A stretch of DNA of 64,000 nucleotides from Asaia bogorensis (GTDB lineage Bacteria > Pseudomonadota > Alphaproteobacteria > Acetobacterales > Acetobacteraceae), in contig NZ_UEGO01000012.1 of assembly GCF_900465345.1 (NCBI RefSeq), forward strand, positions 248,001 to 312,000, written 5' to 3'. A model generated the notes under the pieces. That model was not told the origin of the DNA. It searched no databases and worked only from the letters and a program-made list of their open reading frames with translations. The translations under genes were made by a program, and so were the position numbers. Of the stretch, positions 1-8,856 are shown piece after piece. The number at the start of each line of letters is the position of its first letter. Positions within the stretch are counted from its first letter, which is position 1.

Positions 1-488
1 TTTTTTTTCTGGAGGCTGAGCTAGAGCCATGCCTTGAAACAAATCCCCGCCATCGCGCTAGGACGTCTTGGCGGCCCTGCGTTGCCCTACGCCTGGACTT
101 ATCCCCGGTAGGATCGGCTGCTCGTTAGAGAGACGTTGCGCCGCATCAATCGCGTACGGGAGATCTTTAGTGTGCTTGGCGGGCACTGATCGCAACCTGT
201 ATCGGAAGATCCGGCTCCAGGATAATGATGCGCCTCAGATCGTTCATAACGACGACGCTGTACGACACGGCGTCACACATCTGGTGCAGTTTCCATCTCG
301 CGATGTTTGGTTTTATTTTTCTGAGCTCGAAATCGGATTGCTGCCCAGAGTAGAGGCCTCTTTTCTGAGCAGAATCTGATGTCTTCCTGATGATAATGGT
401 CGCGACTTGTCCTCAGACATCTGACGGCATCCTGAGATGCCTTCTTTTCGCGTTATTACGTGCGACATTTCGGTAATCTATTGACTTA
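1..488. other. No supportable gene in the left edge
   Basis: This stretch starts with a run of eight T and lies downstream of the minus-strand RgpF-like gene. A 103-codon open frame exists on the plus strand from 68 to 379, but its translation shows no domain, no membrane segment and no similarity I recognise. I see no tRNA, repeat or clear terminator here. It may be the decayed end of a mobile or accessory segment, but nothing in the sequence proves that. Confidence 0.4.
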
Positions 489-1724
489 TCAACTGGCGCG
501 GTTGACTTGCGGCCTTATGAGGTTGGAGAGTCGAGAGATATTACCGGCCATGAGAGGCGTCGTCAGAAGCGCTTTTTTGAGGAATGGGAATCCGGCTTCA
601 AGTAGAACATCCCATAGCTCGATAGTGGGGTTGGTAACTTGTCGCCTCTTGAAGATCTCACGCCGCCACTCCGAACCAGACCCGTTATCTCCACGGTCAA
701 GGAGGGTCTCGTACTCCCATGCGGCACCAATCGTGACACCACTCCGGGTCATCCATCTGGAGAATCCCATTTCCTGGCCATTCACGACAAACCAGCGGTC
801 TGAAGCGGGTCGGTACGCCTTCCAGAAGCCATCCCAGGCCGGGCTGGAAACAAGGTCTTTACGGCAATAGATGAAGAATGACTGCAGGTGCCAGTCATGG
901 AGGAGACTATCGACCGCACCTGTGATCTGGAACGGACCGCTGCGAGCCTGTTGGAAGAGTGGGGTCAGGTCATTCATGGTGCCGATCACGCTATCGTTAG
1001 CGAGAAGGATTGAGTGATCTGTGAAGCCCGTATCCTTCAGCAATTGGACGCCAATGGCGTATAGTCCCCAATCATAAGCCCTATTATCGCAATATACTAT
1101 CTGCCACACATAGTCCCTAAGTCGCCCGATGGCCTCGGAAGATAGATTATGGCTATTCGTCATGAAGATAGTACGCACATCTTGATCTTTTAATGCGCGA
1201 AGATAGTCATACACATAGTCCTGTACATTATCCTGCGCATCGTAGTGAACGAATAGACAGATATCCTCGTTTTCAGCAGGGGGGGACGACAATATGGAGC
1301 GGTTGAGAATAACCTCCCTGCTTGTCTGGCGATTCATTTCGACCCGGGCGAAACGTGCCTCCGCTCCAAGGCCTGAGAAGAGTTCGGAGCGCCAGGATTT
1401 GTCCGCAGGTACGCGCCAACCGAGAGTCTCATGCCACTGTCTCATGGAGAAGAGCGGATTGGGATCGTACGGTCTGTCACGACGTTGGCGGCAGAAATGC
1501 TCGAGACAACTCATTCCCTGGGGAATTTCGCCTCCATAGGATTTTCGATAAAATTCAACGTCCAGTAGCGCATTGGGACCAACTCGATCCTGCGCCTGCA
1601 TACATTCCTTAAGCGATAGTTCAGGTTTTCCTGTGGCCTGTCTGATCCAGGTGAGGTCGAGAAGGGGGTGAGGGCTGACCTGATCGGCTGTCAGCGCAAC
1701 GTCTTGCATAACTTCGACTCTCAT
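489..1724 (-). CDS. RgpF-family (rhamnan synthesis protein F-like) glycan protein
   Basis: Probable cell-surface polysaccharide biosynthesis protein of the RgpF family, expected to act at the cytoplasmic face of the inner membrane. The RgpF core begins near residue 155 (ICLFVHYDA) and keeps the family order: AYDWGLYAIG near 220, ILLANDSVIG near 240, LQSFFIYC near 280 and WFVVNGQEMGFS near 310. The first ~130 residues form a separate module with the pattern FYRKSYG ... LEHF ... YDPNPLF, which recurs in the large protein encoded divergently at 1800. ATG at 1724 is chosen because GGGAAG lies about nine bases upstream; an in-frame TTG at 1742 is the alternative. No signal peptide or membrane segment is visible. 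The family is clear, but donor, acceptor and even the exact reaction are not. Confidence 0.75.
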   Translation of the reverse strand: MRVEVMQDVALTADQVSPHPLLDLTWIRQATGKPELSLKECMQAQDRVGPNALLDVEFYRKSYGGEIPQGMSCLEHFCRQRRDRPYDPNPLFSMRQWHETLGWRVPADKSWRSELFSGLGAEARFARVEMNRQTSREVILNRSILSSPPAENEDICLFVHYDAQDNVQDYVYDYLRALKDQDVRTIFMTNSHNLSSEAIGRLRDYVWQIVYCDNRAYDWGLYAIGVQLLKDTGFTDHSILLANDSVIGTMNDLTPLFQQARSGPFQITGAVDSLLHDWHLQSFFIYCRKDLVSSPAWDGFWKAYRPASDRWFVVNGQEMGFSRWMTRSGVTIGAAWEYETLLDRGDNGSGSEWRREIFKRRQVTNPTIELWDVLLEAGFPFLKKALLTTPLMAGNISRLSNLIRPQVNRAS

Positions 1725-1799
1725 ACGAAAACTTCCCGCCAAAATATGGGACTTTTGAATTCACTAATGTTACGATAGATTACCATGGTCATCTGCTAA

Positions 1800-4700
1800 A
1801 TGGAAACAGATCCTTTGTACCGTGATTCTCTAGGAAAGCTCCCTGTTGCGGCTTTTTGGGTGCCGAAGCATATATGTATTTCCGCCTGGCTTGAGCATGC
1901 GCCATTTGCATTTAGCATCGTTCAGATGCTCCAGCCTCGAACTTTGGTCGAACTCGGAACGCATCATGGATTTTCATATCTGGCGTTCTGCCAGGCTGTG
2001 CAGAATTGCGGTCTAAGCACACGGTGCTACGCGGTAGATACGTGGGAGGGTGACGATCAGGCTGGATTCTACAGTAATGATGTATACGAATCTCTCAGAA
2101 TAACCAATGAAGAGAACTACAGAGGGTTTTCCACGCTTATCAGAAGCAGGTTTGACCAGGCTCTGCCATTCTTTGAGGATGGTGAGGTAGATCTTCTCCA
2201 TATTGACGGTCACCATACCTACGAGGACGTTCTCGCAGACTATACGCAATGGCTCCCGAAACTTTCAGGCAGGGGTGTTGTCTTATTTCACGACACCAAC
2301 GTGCGGCGCGATGATTTTGGTGTCTGGAAACTGTGGAAGGAGCTTTCCCCGCAATACCCGTCCATCGAATTTCCGCATGGTAACGGGCTTGGCGTACTTT
2401 GTGTCGGTCCTAATGCGCCCGAGCCTGTCATCAGGTTTCTCAGTGGGGAGGTAGAGAGCGTACAGAGCCTTCAATTGGCTTATGCTGCTCTGGGGGGCGC
2501 GATTACGGTCCGTTTCCTGAAGGAAGCCATGCAGACAGAGGCAGCCACAAAAGCTGCTGAAGTCGGTCATTTGCACGGTAAGTTGGCAGAACTCCAACTC
2601 TCAAAGGATGCTAATGACCAAGTAAAAGCTGTTCTTCAGAATAATTTTGAGAAATTGCAAGGGGAGTTTGCGGCGCAAGGCGAGGCACTCGAAAAGCTGA
2701 ATGGGGAGTATTCCAGGATATGCAGTGCTTATAGAGTCCAACAGGGCGAAATAAGCCGTATAGAGGCAGAGAGAGCGTCGGAGCAGGCTTCGAGGATCGA
2801 GGCTTCCAACAAACAAGCAGCAGAGATCGAGCGCTTGACTTCTGCATTGCGGCACTCGAACGTTCGTGCTGATTCCGCGGTAGCTCTCCTCGAAGATGCG
2901 CGTTCAGAGACCGAGGAACTACGGGCACAACTGGCGCTCAGAGCCGAATTGCCAAACCAGAAGATCCCGCCGGCTAACACTCAGGCAGACCTTCTGTCGG
3001 AAGAAAAACTTGCCTCCCTGCACGCAAATATTGCTGCTTTGCAGAGTGCCTTGTCGAACACTGAAGCGCGGCTCCGTAGCGAAATGACTGCGCATTATAA
3101 TCTGGGGCTGCTGTACCATCATGCGACCTCAAAAATCCAGGCGCTCGAGGGGAGCACGTTCTGGCGTGTAACTGCGCCACTAAGGGGGATGGTAAGCAAG
3201 ATCCCAGCGTCTAGCAGGAGGCATTTCAGACGGTCGGCCAAAGCCATGTGGTGGCTCATGACACCACATCGTATTCCCCAGCGCATACAGTTTATCCGTG
3301 CACGCAGGGCCGCAATCAGCGAGAGCGAAAATCTGTCTCCCTTACCGGTTGTCATTTCCCCGGCTGCCCCGACAGCACTCCCGCCTTCCATTCCAGCGCC
3401 TGCAAACATCGAAAAATGCTCTGCCCCAGACGCAGTGTTTCAGGGCTGGTTCGATCCCGATTACTATTCCTCGCAATTGCCATGGCTGGCTGATAGCGGG
3501 ATAGATCCATTTGAGCACTACGCCAGTCAAGGATGGCGTGAAGGATATGACCCGCATCCTCTCTTCAGCACGGATTGGGTTGTTCAGAACAACCCGTGGC
3601 TCGTCGAAAGCGGTGCCAGCCCACTGGAAGTTTTCGCATCCGGGGATGTTGGCTCACCGATCATTGATAGCAACGTTCCCCGTAACTGGTATCGCTCGTC
3701 GGTGACATTCGGTGATGTGCCGACGATGATGCCGACTTTGTACACACCGCCAGGGCGAGCGCATTTTCCGTCGACAAGCGAGCATCAGTTTTACGCGCTA
3801 CTGGAAAAATCCGATGTGCTGTCTTTCGATATTTTCGATACTGCGCTTCTGCGGCGCGTGACGCATCCGACTTCTGTTTTCGACATTCTGGAAGATCGGG
3901 CCAGACAGCTAGATATCCGACTATCGCATCTGGCCGATATCCGCTTCTGGGCCGAGCGCGTAGCGCGGAGAAAATCGGATGAGGCAGGCACCACAACCGA
4001 AATCAGCCTGTCATCAATCTATGATGAGATCCAGGCTGACCTTCAACTCGAAGATGAACTTCGCCTCAAACTCTACGAGATGGAACTTGCGATAGAGCGT
4101 GAGGTCCTTGTCGCTAATCCTCACGTGTTGCGCTGGTATCGCTATGCTCGTTCGATCGGCAAGAAAGTTGTTTTCGTCAGCGATATGTATCTGCCGAGTG
4201 AATTTCTTGCCTCGGTTCTGGCTGATTCTGGCTTCGAGGACCCTGAGGTTTACGTTTCGAATGAGTTCAAGGCGGGCAAGTGGGATTGCAGGCTTTTCGG
4301 AATCGTCGCACAAGACCTCAAGACAAACCCGGAACGCATATTGCATGTCGGTGACAATGCTCACTCTGACAAGCGTAATGCGGATCAGGCAGGTTGGCGT
4401 GGACTTCAGTTTCTAGAAGGCGCCAACGACCAGCCTTACGCGGTGCAGCTTTCCGCCTCTGCCGGACTGGATATCTCTAATGTAGCGGTCTCCGTGGGAT
4501 GTGGGCTTGCTCATGCTCACCGCCTCAAGGTCGAGGCAAAGGAGATTTCGTTCAATGAGCGTTTCGCAAGGCATCTCGGTTACGAGGTAATAGGGCCGAC
4601 AATGCTGGCCTTTGCCGGGTGGGTGGCTTCCAGAGCGCAGGCTGATAATCTTGATCGTGTCCTCTTTCTGGCGCGCGACGGTTTTCTGGTTGATGAGATA

Positions 4701-5825
4701 TATCGGAAGCTGAGAGACACGAAGTCGTTCCTGCCCGAATCCCGGTATGTGGCGGCGTCGCGACGAATGCTCTACAATCGCATGTTTTCAGATGCGGAAT
4801 CGTTGATTGATGTTGCTTCACGCAGCATCGGCTTCTCAAAGAGCACGACGATCACTGAGTATTTCGACATATTCCTGCTCTCAGCTGATGAAATCGCCGA
4901 GGCAGCATCCAGAGCGGGCATCACCCATCTGGATCGCCCGCTCCTATGGCAGTTCTCACCGACGGGCGATTTCCATGAAGCGAGACGATTGCTCAATGAT
5001 GTGATTCGCGAGCTTGCCCCGATGATCCTCAGCAAGTCTCAAGAGGCGGCTCGATTGAAATCGCAGTATTACGAGGATGCTGGAGCGCTCGCATATAAGA
5101 GACGCGTGGGCGTTGTGGATCTGGGTTGGTCCGGTACGATCGTCGAGCCTTTGCACAAAATCATTACCGAGATATCACCTGGCGCAGAAGTACTCTCATA
5201 TTTCTTCGGCCTTACCCCCAAGGCCAACGAGATCATTCCTGCCAATATCTCGCATCGCGCTTATTCTTTTGAAGATAAATGGCCGCGTTGTGCGGCGCCT
5301 AACGGCATTCCTTCGGCCAAGCAGCCGCATGTTATCTATGGGGCTTCACTGTCCCTCATGGAGATATTGCTCAGTGAGAACTGCCCATCGGCGATCAGGC
5401 TGCAACGCGACTCTCACGATCAGACACCCCAGGTTGTGCGTGGAACCGACGCCTACGATGCAGATCAGCGTCATTTTCTCAACCTGGCTCATTCGTCTGC
5501 ACTCGAATTTGCGCAGGATGCCATTCCATTACTGCCAGATGATCTACAAAGCTGGAACTTCGCACCGTTACTGGCACAGGTTTGGAACCGTATTCTGTCG
5601 AGCCCCAGCCAGGAAGAGGCAAGGCTTTTGGCCGGTTTCCCGCACCGCATGGATGCAAGCGGCCATGGCGCGACAGAACTTCTGGTGTCCCAGCCTGATC
5701 ACGGTGGGGAATCGCTCATAGATCAGTATTGGACTTCGATGTGGCCTGCCGGTTGGCTGGCTCTCCTCGATCCTCTGACCCGCGCCAAGGTTTTGTCAGA
5801 GACTTCGGATGAGGAGATGGTCTGA
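1800..5825 (+). CDS. Multidomain SAM methyltransferase / coiled coil / HAD (COG5610-like) protein
   Basis: A 1341-residue fusion. Residues ~45-200 look like a class I methyltransferase of the Methyltransf_24 type: VELGTHHGFSYLAF near 50, DLLHIDGHHTYEDV near 132 and GVVLFHDT near 160. Residues ~240-445 are charged, Glu/Gln/Ala-rich and probably coiled coil, ending in GSTFWRVTAPLR near 455, a motif often next to glycosyltransferases. Residues ~550-590 carry FDPDYY ... FEHYASQGWREGYDPHPLF, the module shared with the divergent RgpF-like protein. Residues ~672-870 form a HAD domain: SFDIFDTALLRR (motif I), VFVSDMYLP (II), K in FKAGKWD and VGDNAHSDKRNA (III/IV). The C-terminal ~430 residues (RVLFLARDGF near 953, VVDLGWSGTI near 1103) match the COG5610 pattern. 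Start at 1800 has no strong ribosome site. Likely role is glycan synthesis or modification; substrate unknown. Confidence 0.7.
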   Translation: METDPLYRDSLGKLPVAAFWVPKHICISAWLEHAPFAFSIVQMLQPRTLVELGTHHGFSYLAFCQAVQNCGLSTRCYAVDTWEGDDQAGFYSNDVYESLRITNEENYRGFSTLIRSRFDQALPFFEDGEVDLLHIDGHHTYEDVLADYTQWLPKLSGRGVVLFHDTNVRRDDFGVWKLWKELSPQYPSIEFPHGNGLGVLCVGPNAPEPVIRFLSGEVESVQSLQLAYAALGGAITVRFLKEAMQTEAATKAAEVGHLHGKLAELQLSKDANDQVKAVLQNNFEKLQGEFAAQGEALEKLNGEYSRICSAYRVQQGEISRIEAERASEQASRIEASNKQAAEIERLTSALRHSNVRADSAVALLEDARSETEELRAQLALRAELPNQKIPPANTQADLLSEEKLASLHANIAALQSALSNTEARLRSEMTAHYNLGLLYHHATSKIQALEGSTFWRVTAPLRGMVSKIPASSRRHFRRSAKAMWWLMTPHRIPQRIQFIRARRAAISESENLSPLPVVISPAAPTALPPSIPAPANIEKCSAPDAVFQGWFDPDYYSSQLPWLADSGIDPFEHYASQGWREGYDPHPLFSTDWVVQNNPWLVESGASPLEVFASGDVGSPIIDSNVPRNWYRSSVTFGDVPTMMPTLYTPPGRAHFPSTSEHQFYALLEKSDVLSFDIFDTALLRRVTHPTSVFDILEDRARQLDIRLSHLADIRFWAERVARRKSDEAGTTTEISLSSIYDEIQADLQLEDELRLKLYEMELAIEREVLVANPHVLRWYRYARSIGKKVVFVSDMYLPSEFLASVLADSGFEDPEVYVSNEFKAGKWDCRLFGIVAQDLKTNPERILHVGDNAHSDKRNADQAGWRGLQFLEGANDQPYAVQLSASAGLDISNVAVSVGCGLAHAHRLKVEAKEISFNERFARHLGYEVIGPTMLAFAGWVASRAQADNLDRVLFLARDGFLVDEIYRKLRDTKSFLPESRYVAASRRMLYNRMFSDAESLIDVASRSIGFSKSTTITEYFDIFLLSADEIAEAASRAGITHLDRPLLWQFSPTGDFHEARRLLNDVIRELAPMILSKSQEAARLKSQYYEDAGALAYKRRVGVVDLGWSGTIVEPLHKIITEISPGAEVLSYFFGLTPKANEIIPANISHRAYSFEDKWPRCAAPNGIPSAKQPHVIYGASLSLMEILLSENCPSAIRLQRDSHDQTPQVVRGTDAYDADQRHFLNLAHSSALEFAQDAIPLLPDDLQSWNFAPLLAQVWNRILSSPSQEEARLLAGFPHRMDASGHGATELLVSQPDHGGESLIDQYWTSMWPAGWLALLDPLTRAKVLSETSDEEMV

Positions 5826-5855
5826 GCGTTGTTACGCGCCGAGAGGTAAATGCCG

Positions 5856-5895
5856 TTCACAGGGCTTCATCTTCATGGAGATGAAGCCCTGTGAA
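5856..5895 (+). terminator. Perfect 17-bp hairpin after the 1341-aa gene
   Basis: Arms 5856-5872 and 5879-5895 are exact reverse complements around a six-base loop (TCATGG), starting 31 bases after the stop of the large glycan gene. No T-run follows on either strand, so it is either a non-canonical terminator, an RNA-stabilising 3' hairpin, or an inverted repeat of another kind. Confidence 0.5.
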
Positions 5896-6870
5896 ATCCA
5901 GAATCTCCAGTCTAGTGACGATGGAGAGATGAAAGACAATTATCAAATTTGTACGGCTGCCCGCTCGGGTAAGTCACGAACTGAGTCATTTTTGTCCGAA
6001 AGTTTTGTTTCGAGTGTTCGGGTCGATTGGCACAGACCTGTTCCCTAGGGTGTCATTCCGGCTTTTTGAGTGCCTTTCCCCCGGCTCGGACAAAAGACTG
6101 TATCAAGAGCCTTGTCGATGCGGTTGAGGGAGCTTGGAAAGGAAGAGGCGGCTTGGTCCTCTCGGACTGAGATAGGCAGGTACTGCTTGAGCTGATGGCA
6201 ACGATGCTCGGATCCGCGATGCGGTTGTTGCCCGAGTGACGCCGTCAGTCTTCAGTCTGTTTCATGCTGTCATTGTGGCCTCTGCTTAGTGAGCGAACCT
6301 GAAGGATATCGCGGATCGGAAAATCCTGGCAGAGAGTGCGGCTGTCATGGCTCTGATCAGTCCGTATGGCTCCGTGATCAGGGGCGGGCATCAGTGACGA
6401 GGCGTATGAGGCTCAGCCATCCGGCTTTTCACTTCTTGCCCAAGGGAAAAGCCCAGATAGCACCGTTGATTATCAGATCAGGCGGAATTTTCTTCGCAAG
6501 GCCCATGCACGATCGATCCAAATCCTCCCGATGATCCCATTTTTGCACCGATGGACTGCAAGTGGACATGAAGGACATGTCTTGTTGTCTCAAGCTGCCA
6601 GTCAACACTCAACCCACAACCTATCAGGATCTGGAACAGGACATCTGAAAGGCCTGGCGCAGACCAACGTCAAATGCTCGAGGGATTTCCGGGGTAGGCT
6701 GCGCACGACATCAGGGTGTCACGATTAATGCTCATCACTGCACCTGCAATATGTAACAATACAGTCGAGCATTAAGCAACGAGATGCCGGGATACGAGGC
6801 ACTTCAAGCAGGATCAGAGAGAACTACCAAGTTGCTCGAAGAGCGCCATATTGTCAGGTTTTGTGAAATA
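5896..6870. other. About 1 kb without a recognisable gene, left of tRNA-Cys
   Basis: Only short open frames (under ~85 codons) occur, and reading both strands gave no domain, transposase signature or conserved small protein. Frames are broken by scattered stops, as expected for decayed coding sequence, but I could not name the ancestor. The stretch abuts the 3' end of tRNA-Cys at 6871, a classical insertion site. I did not find an exact duplicate of the tRNA 3' end within positions 1-6870. Confidence 0.4.
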
Positions 6871-6944
6871 TGGAGGTCCGGGCGGGAATCGAACCCACGT
6901 ACGCGGATTTGCAGTCCGCTGCATCACCATTCTGCCACCGGACC
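6871..6944 (-). tRNA. tRNA-Cys (GCA)
   Basis: Read on the minus strand, a seven-base acceptor arm GGTCCGG pairs with CCGGACC. It is followed by discriminator U and an encoded CCA, 74 nt in all. The anticodon stem GCGGA/TCCGC encloses the loop CTGCAAA, giving anticodon GCA (plus-strand positions 6910-6912). The T-arm contains GTTCGATTC. U73 is the established identity base of cysteine tRNAs, which agrees with the anticodon. Confidence 0.95.
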
Positions 6945-7133
6945 GGCTGGTGTGTGGGCTATATCTCTCTTGGAGACGCGCTGGTCAAGGGGGTAAGGCA
7001 CCACATCGAGAAATAAGAAGAAATTTCCGAATGGTTCGAGTTATGGCATAGGAGCGGTCAAGAGCACCTCAACACCAGCGTATGAATATGTCAGCATGTC
7101 GTTGCAGCGTTGCCGTCAATCGAAAGGGCATCC

Positions 7134-8603
7134 ATGAAAACGGATCAAATAAAAGCCTATACTTCGCTCAGCGTCGGTCTGATTGCATTCCTGAACAGCA
7201 CGACGGCGCTGGGACAGACTTATGACGGCAAAGGCTCTCCCGAATTCATTCCCCATACGTTGCAAGAAGCACTGGCAACGGCGTATCTGACCAATCCGAC
7301 CCTGCGCCAGGAGCGGGCCAGATTGCGTGCCACTGACGAGCAGGTTCCTTCGGCGCTCGCTGGCTGGCGCCCTCAGATACGTGGTCAGGCCGGCCTGACC
7401 TATTACAGAGGGGCCAATATGTACGGCGCTCAGGGGCCGGAGCCTGGCTCCAATTTCGGAACCCCTGCCTATAGCCGCACCTATTCCACCCCGGGCTACC
7501 AAGGCGGCGTCACTATCACCGAAAACCTTTATACGGGTGGCAAGACGACTGCGCAGACGCATCAGGCAGTCAACACTGTCATGGCCGAGCGTGCTCAGTT
7601 GATCGAGACCGAGCAGCAGGTATTCAACGATGTCGTGAATGTTTATCTCGGGGTGATCCGGAGCGAGCAGTTGCTTCAGATCAACATCAATAACGAACAT
7701 GTTCTTGAGGAGCAGCTCAAGGCAACCCAGGATCGTTTCCAGCAGGGTGAAATCACGCGTACTGATGTGGCGCAGGCTCAGGCTGCGTTGGCTACGGCCA
7801 AGGCGACCCGCCAGCAAAGCGAAGGAACCCTGCGTGCCGCCCAGGCAACCTATCAACAGATCGTCGGTGTTCCTCCGGCCCCAAATCTTGTTGCGCCTCA
7901 GCCACTCGCTCTCCCTGTAAAAGCGGAGAAGGATGTAGTCGCGGAAGCGACGTGCAATAATCCGCAAATCATCAACGCGCTTTTCGTCGAGGCGCAGCAA
8001 AAGGATAATTTTTCGGTTCAGCTAGCCCAGATCCTGCCCAAAATTTCCGCTACCCTTGGCTACTCCTATGTCAAGAACCAGGGTTACGGCAAAATGGTCA
8101 CTGACAATAAATATGGCATGATCAATTTTGATGTGCCGATTTATCAGGGCGGGTCGGAGTATGCAGCAGTGCGTCAGGCCAGACAGCAGTATCTTGCTGC
8201 GCGTCGGGCCACCGAGATTGCCCGTCGTGCCGCGGCGCAGGATGCATCTTCCAACTGGCAGCAATTTCGCGCCTATAACGATTCCATCACCAGCAACCGG
8301 ACTGCTATCGCTGCCAACGTCATCGCGCTTGATGGCGTTGAGCGTCAGGCCATCGTTGGCACCAGTTCGACCCTGGAGGTCCTTCAGCAGCAGCAGACAC
8401 TGCTTCAGGCACAAACGGCGCTTGTGCAGAATCTCGCGGGGCTGGTCCAGTCATCCTACGCCGTGGCCGCGGCCATGGGTCGACTGACCGCAGCCGACCT
8501 CAAACTGGATGTGCCGATCTATGATGAGAAAGCCTATTACAAGGCCGTCAAGGATCGCTTGTGGGGGATCAACGATTATGCAGTCAGCCAGCCAGGTCGC
8601 TGA
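7134..8603 (+). CDS. TolC-family outer membrane efflux/secretion protein
   Basis: Outer membrane channel of the TolC family, the exit duct of tripartite efflux pumps or type I secretion systems. ATG at 7134 has AAAGGG just upstream and gives a signal peptide (hydrophobic SVGLIAFLNSTTALG); a TTG at 7110 is less likely. The mature part shows the usual internal duplication of long Ala/Gln-rich helices: PHTLQEALATAYLTNPTL at the start, RFQQGEITRTDVAQAQ in the first repeat, VPIYQGGSEYAAVRQARQ in the second and VLQQQQTLLQAQTALVQNLAG near the end. At 489 residues it has TolC length. No inner-membrane pump or adaptor gene adjoins it, so its partners must lie elsewhere. Confidence 0.88.
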   Translation: MKTDQIKAYTSLSVGLIAFLNSTTALGQTYDGKGSPEFIPHTLQEALATAYLTNPTLRQERARLRATDEQVPSALAGWRPQIRGQAGLTYYRGANMYGAQGPEPGSNFGTPAYSRTYSTPGYQGGVTITENLYTGGKTTAQTHQAVNTVMAERAQLIETEQQVFNDVVNVYLGVIRSEQLLQININNEHVLEEQLKATQDRFQQGEITRTDVAQAQAALATAKATRQQSEGTLRAAQATYQQIVGVPPAPNLVAPQPLALPVKAEKDVVAEATCNNPQIINALFVEAQQKDNFSVQLAQILPKISATLGYSYVKNQGYGKMVTDNKYGMINFDVPIYQGGSEYAAVRQARQQYLAARRATEIARRAAAQDASSNWQQFRAYNDSITSNRTAIAANVIALDGVERQAIVGTSSTLEVLQQQQTLLQAQTALVQNLAGLVQSSYAVAAAMGRLTAADLKLDVPIYDEKAYYKAVKDRLWGINDYAVSQPGR

Positions 8604-8856
8604 TCCTGCACTGACCACCTGAATTGGGTGAGGGCATTGGCGCCTTTGCTCGTCGAAGCACTGAGTGCTTGTCGGCGCCGCCGGGCAAGCACGCTCACCT
8701 CCGGTCTGTGTTCATCACCGATCCGGTTGGTATGGTTGTCTGCGAAACAGGGGTTTGGCGAGGCGCGGTGTAAACTGTAAAGTGCTGTCATGAACGTTCG
8801 ATTCATACCCGGCCCGTCAGGAGCCCGGATATGGCAAGACAGGTGACAGGAAGACA

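Noticed and set aside
68-379. 103-codon plus-strand frame at the left edge
   Set aside because: No ribosome site, no recognisable domain and an arginine/serine-rich composition typical of chance frames in GC-rich DNA.
5896-6870. Possible decayed insertion sequence
   Set aside because: I could not find a DDE motif, terminal inverted repeats or a target duplication on either strand, so only a gene-free stretch is reported.
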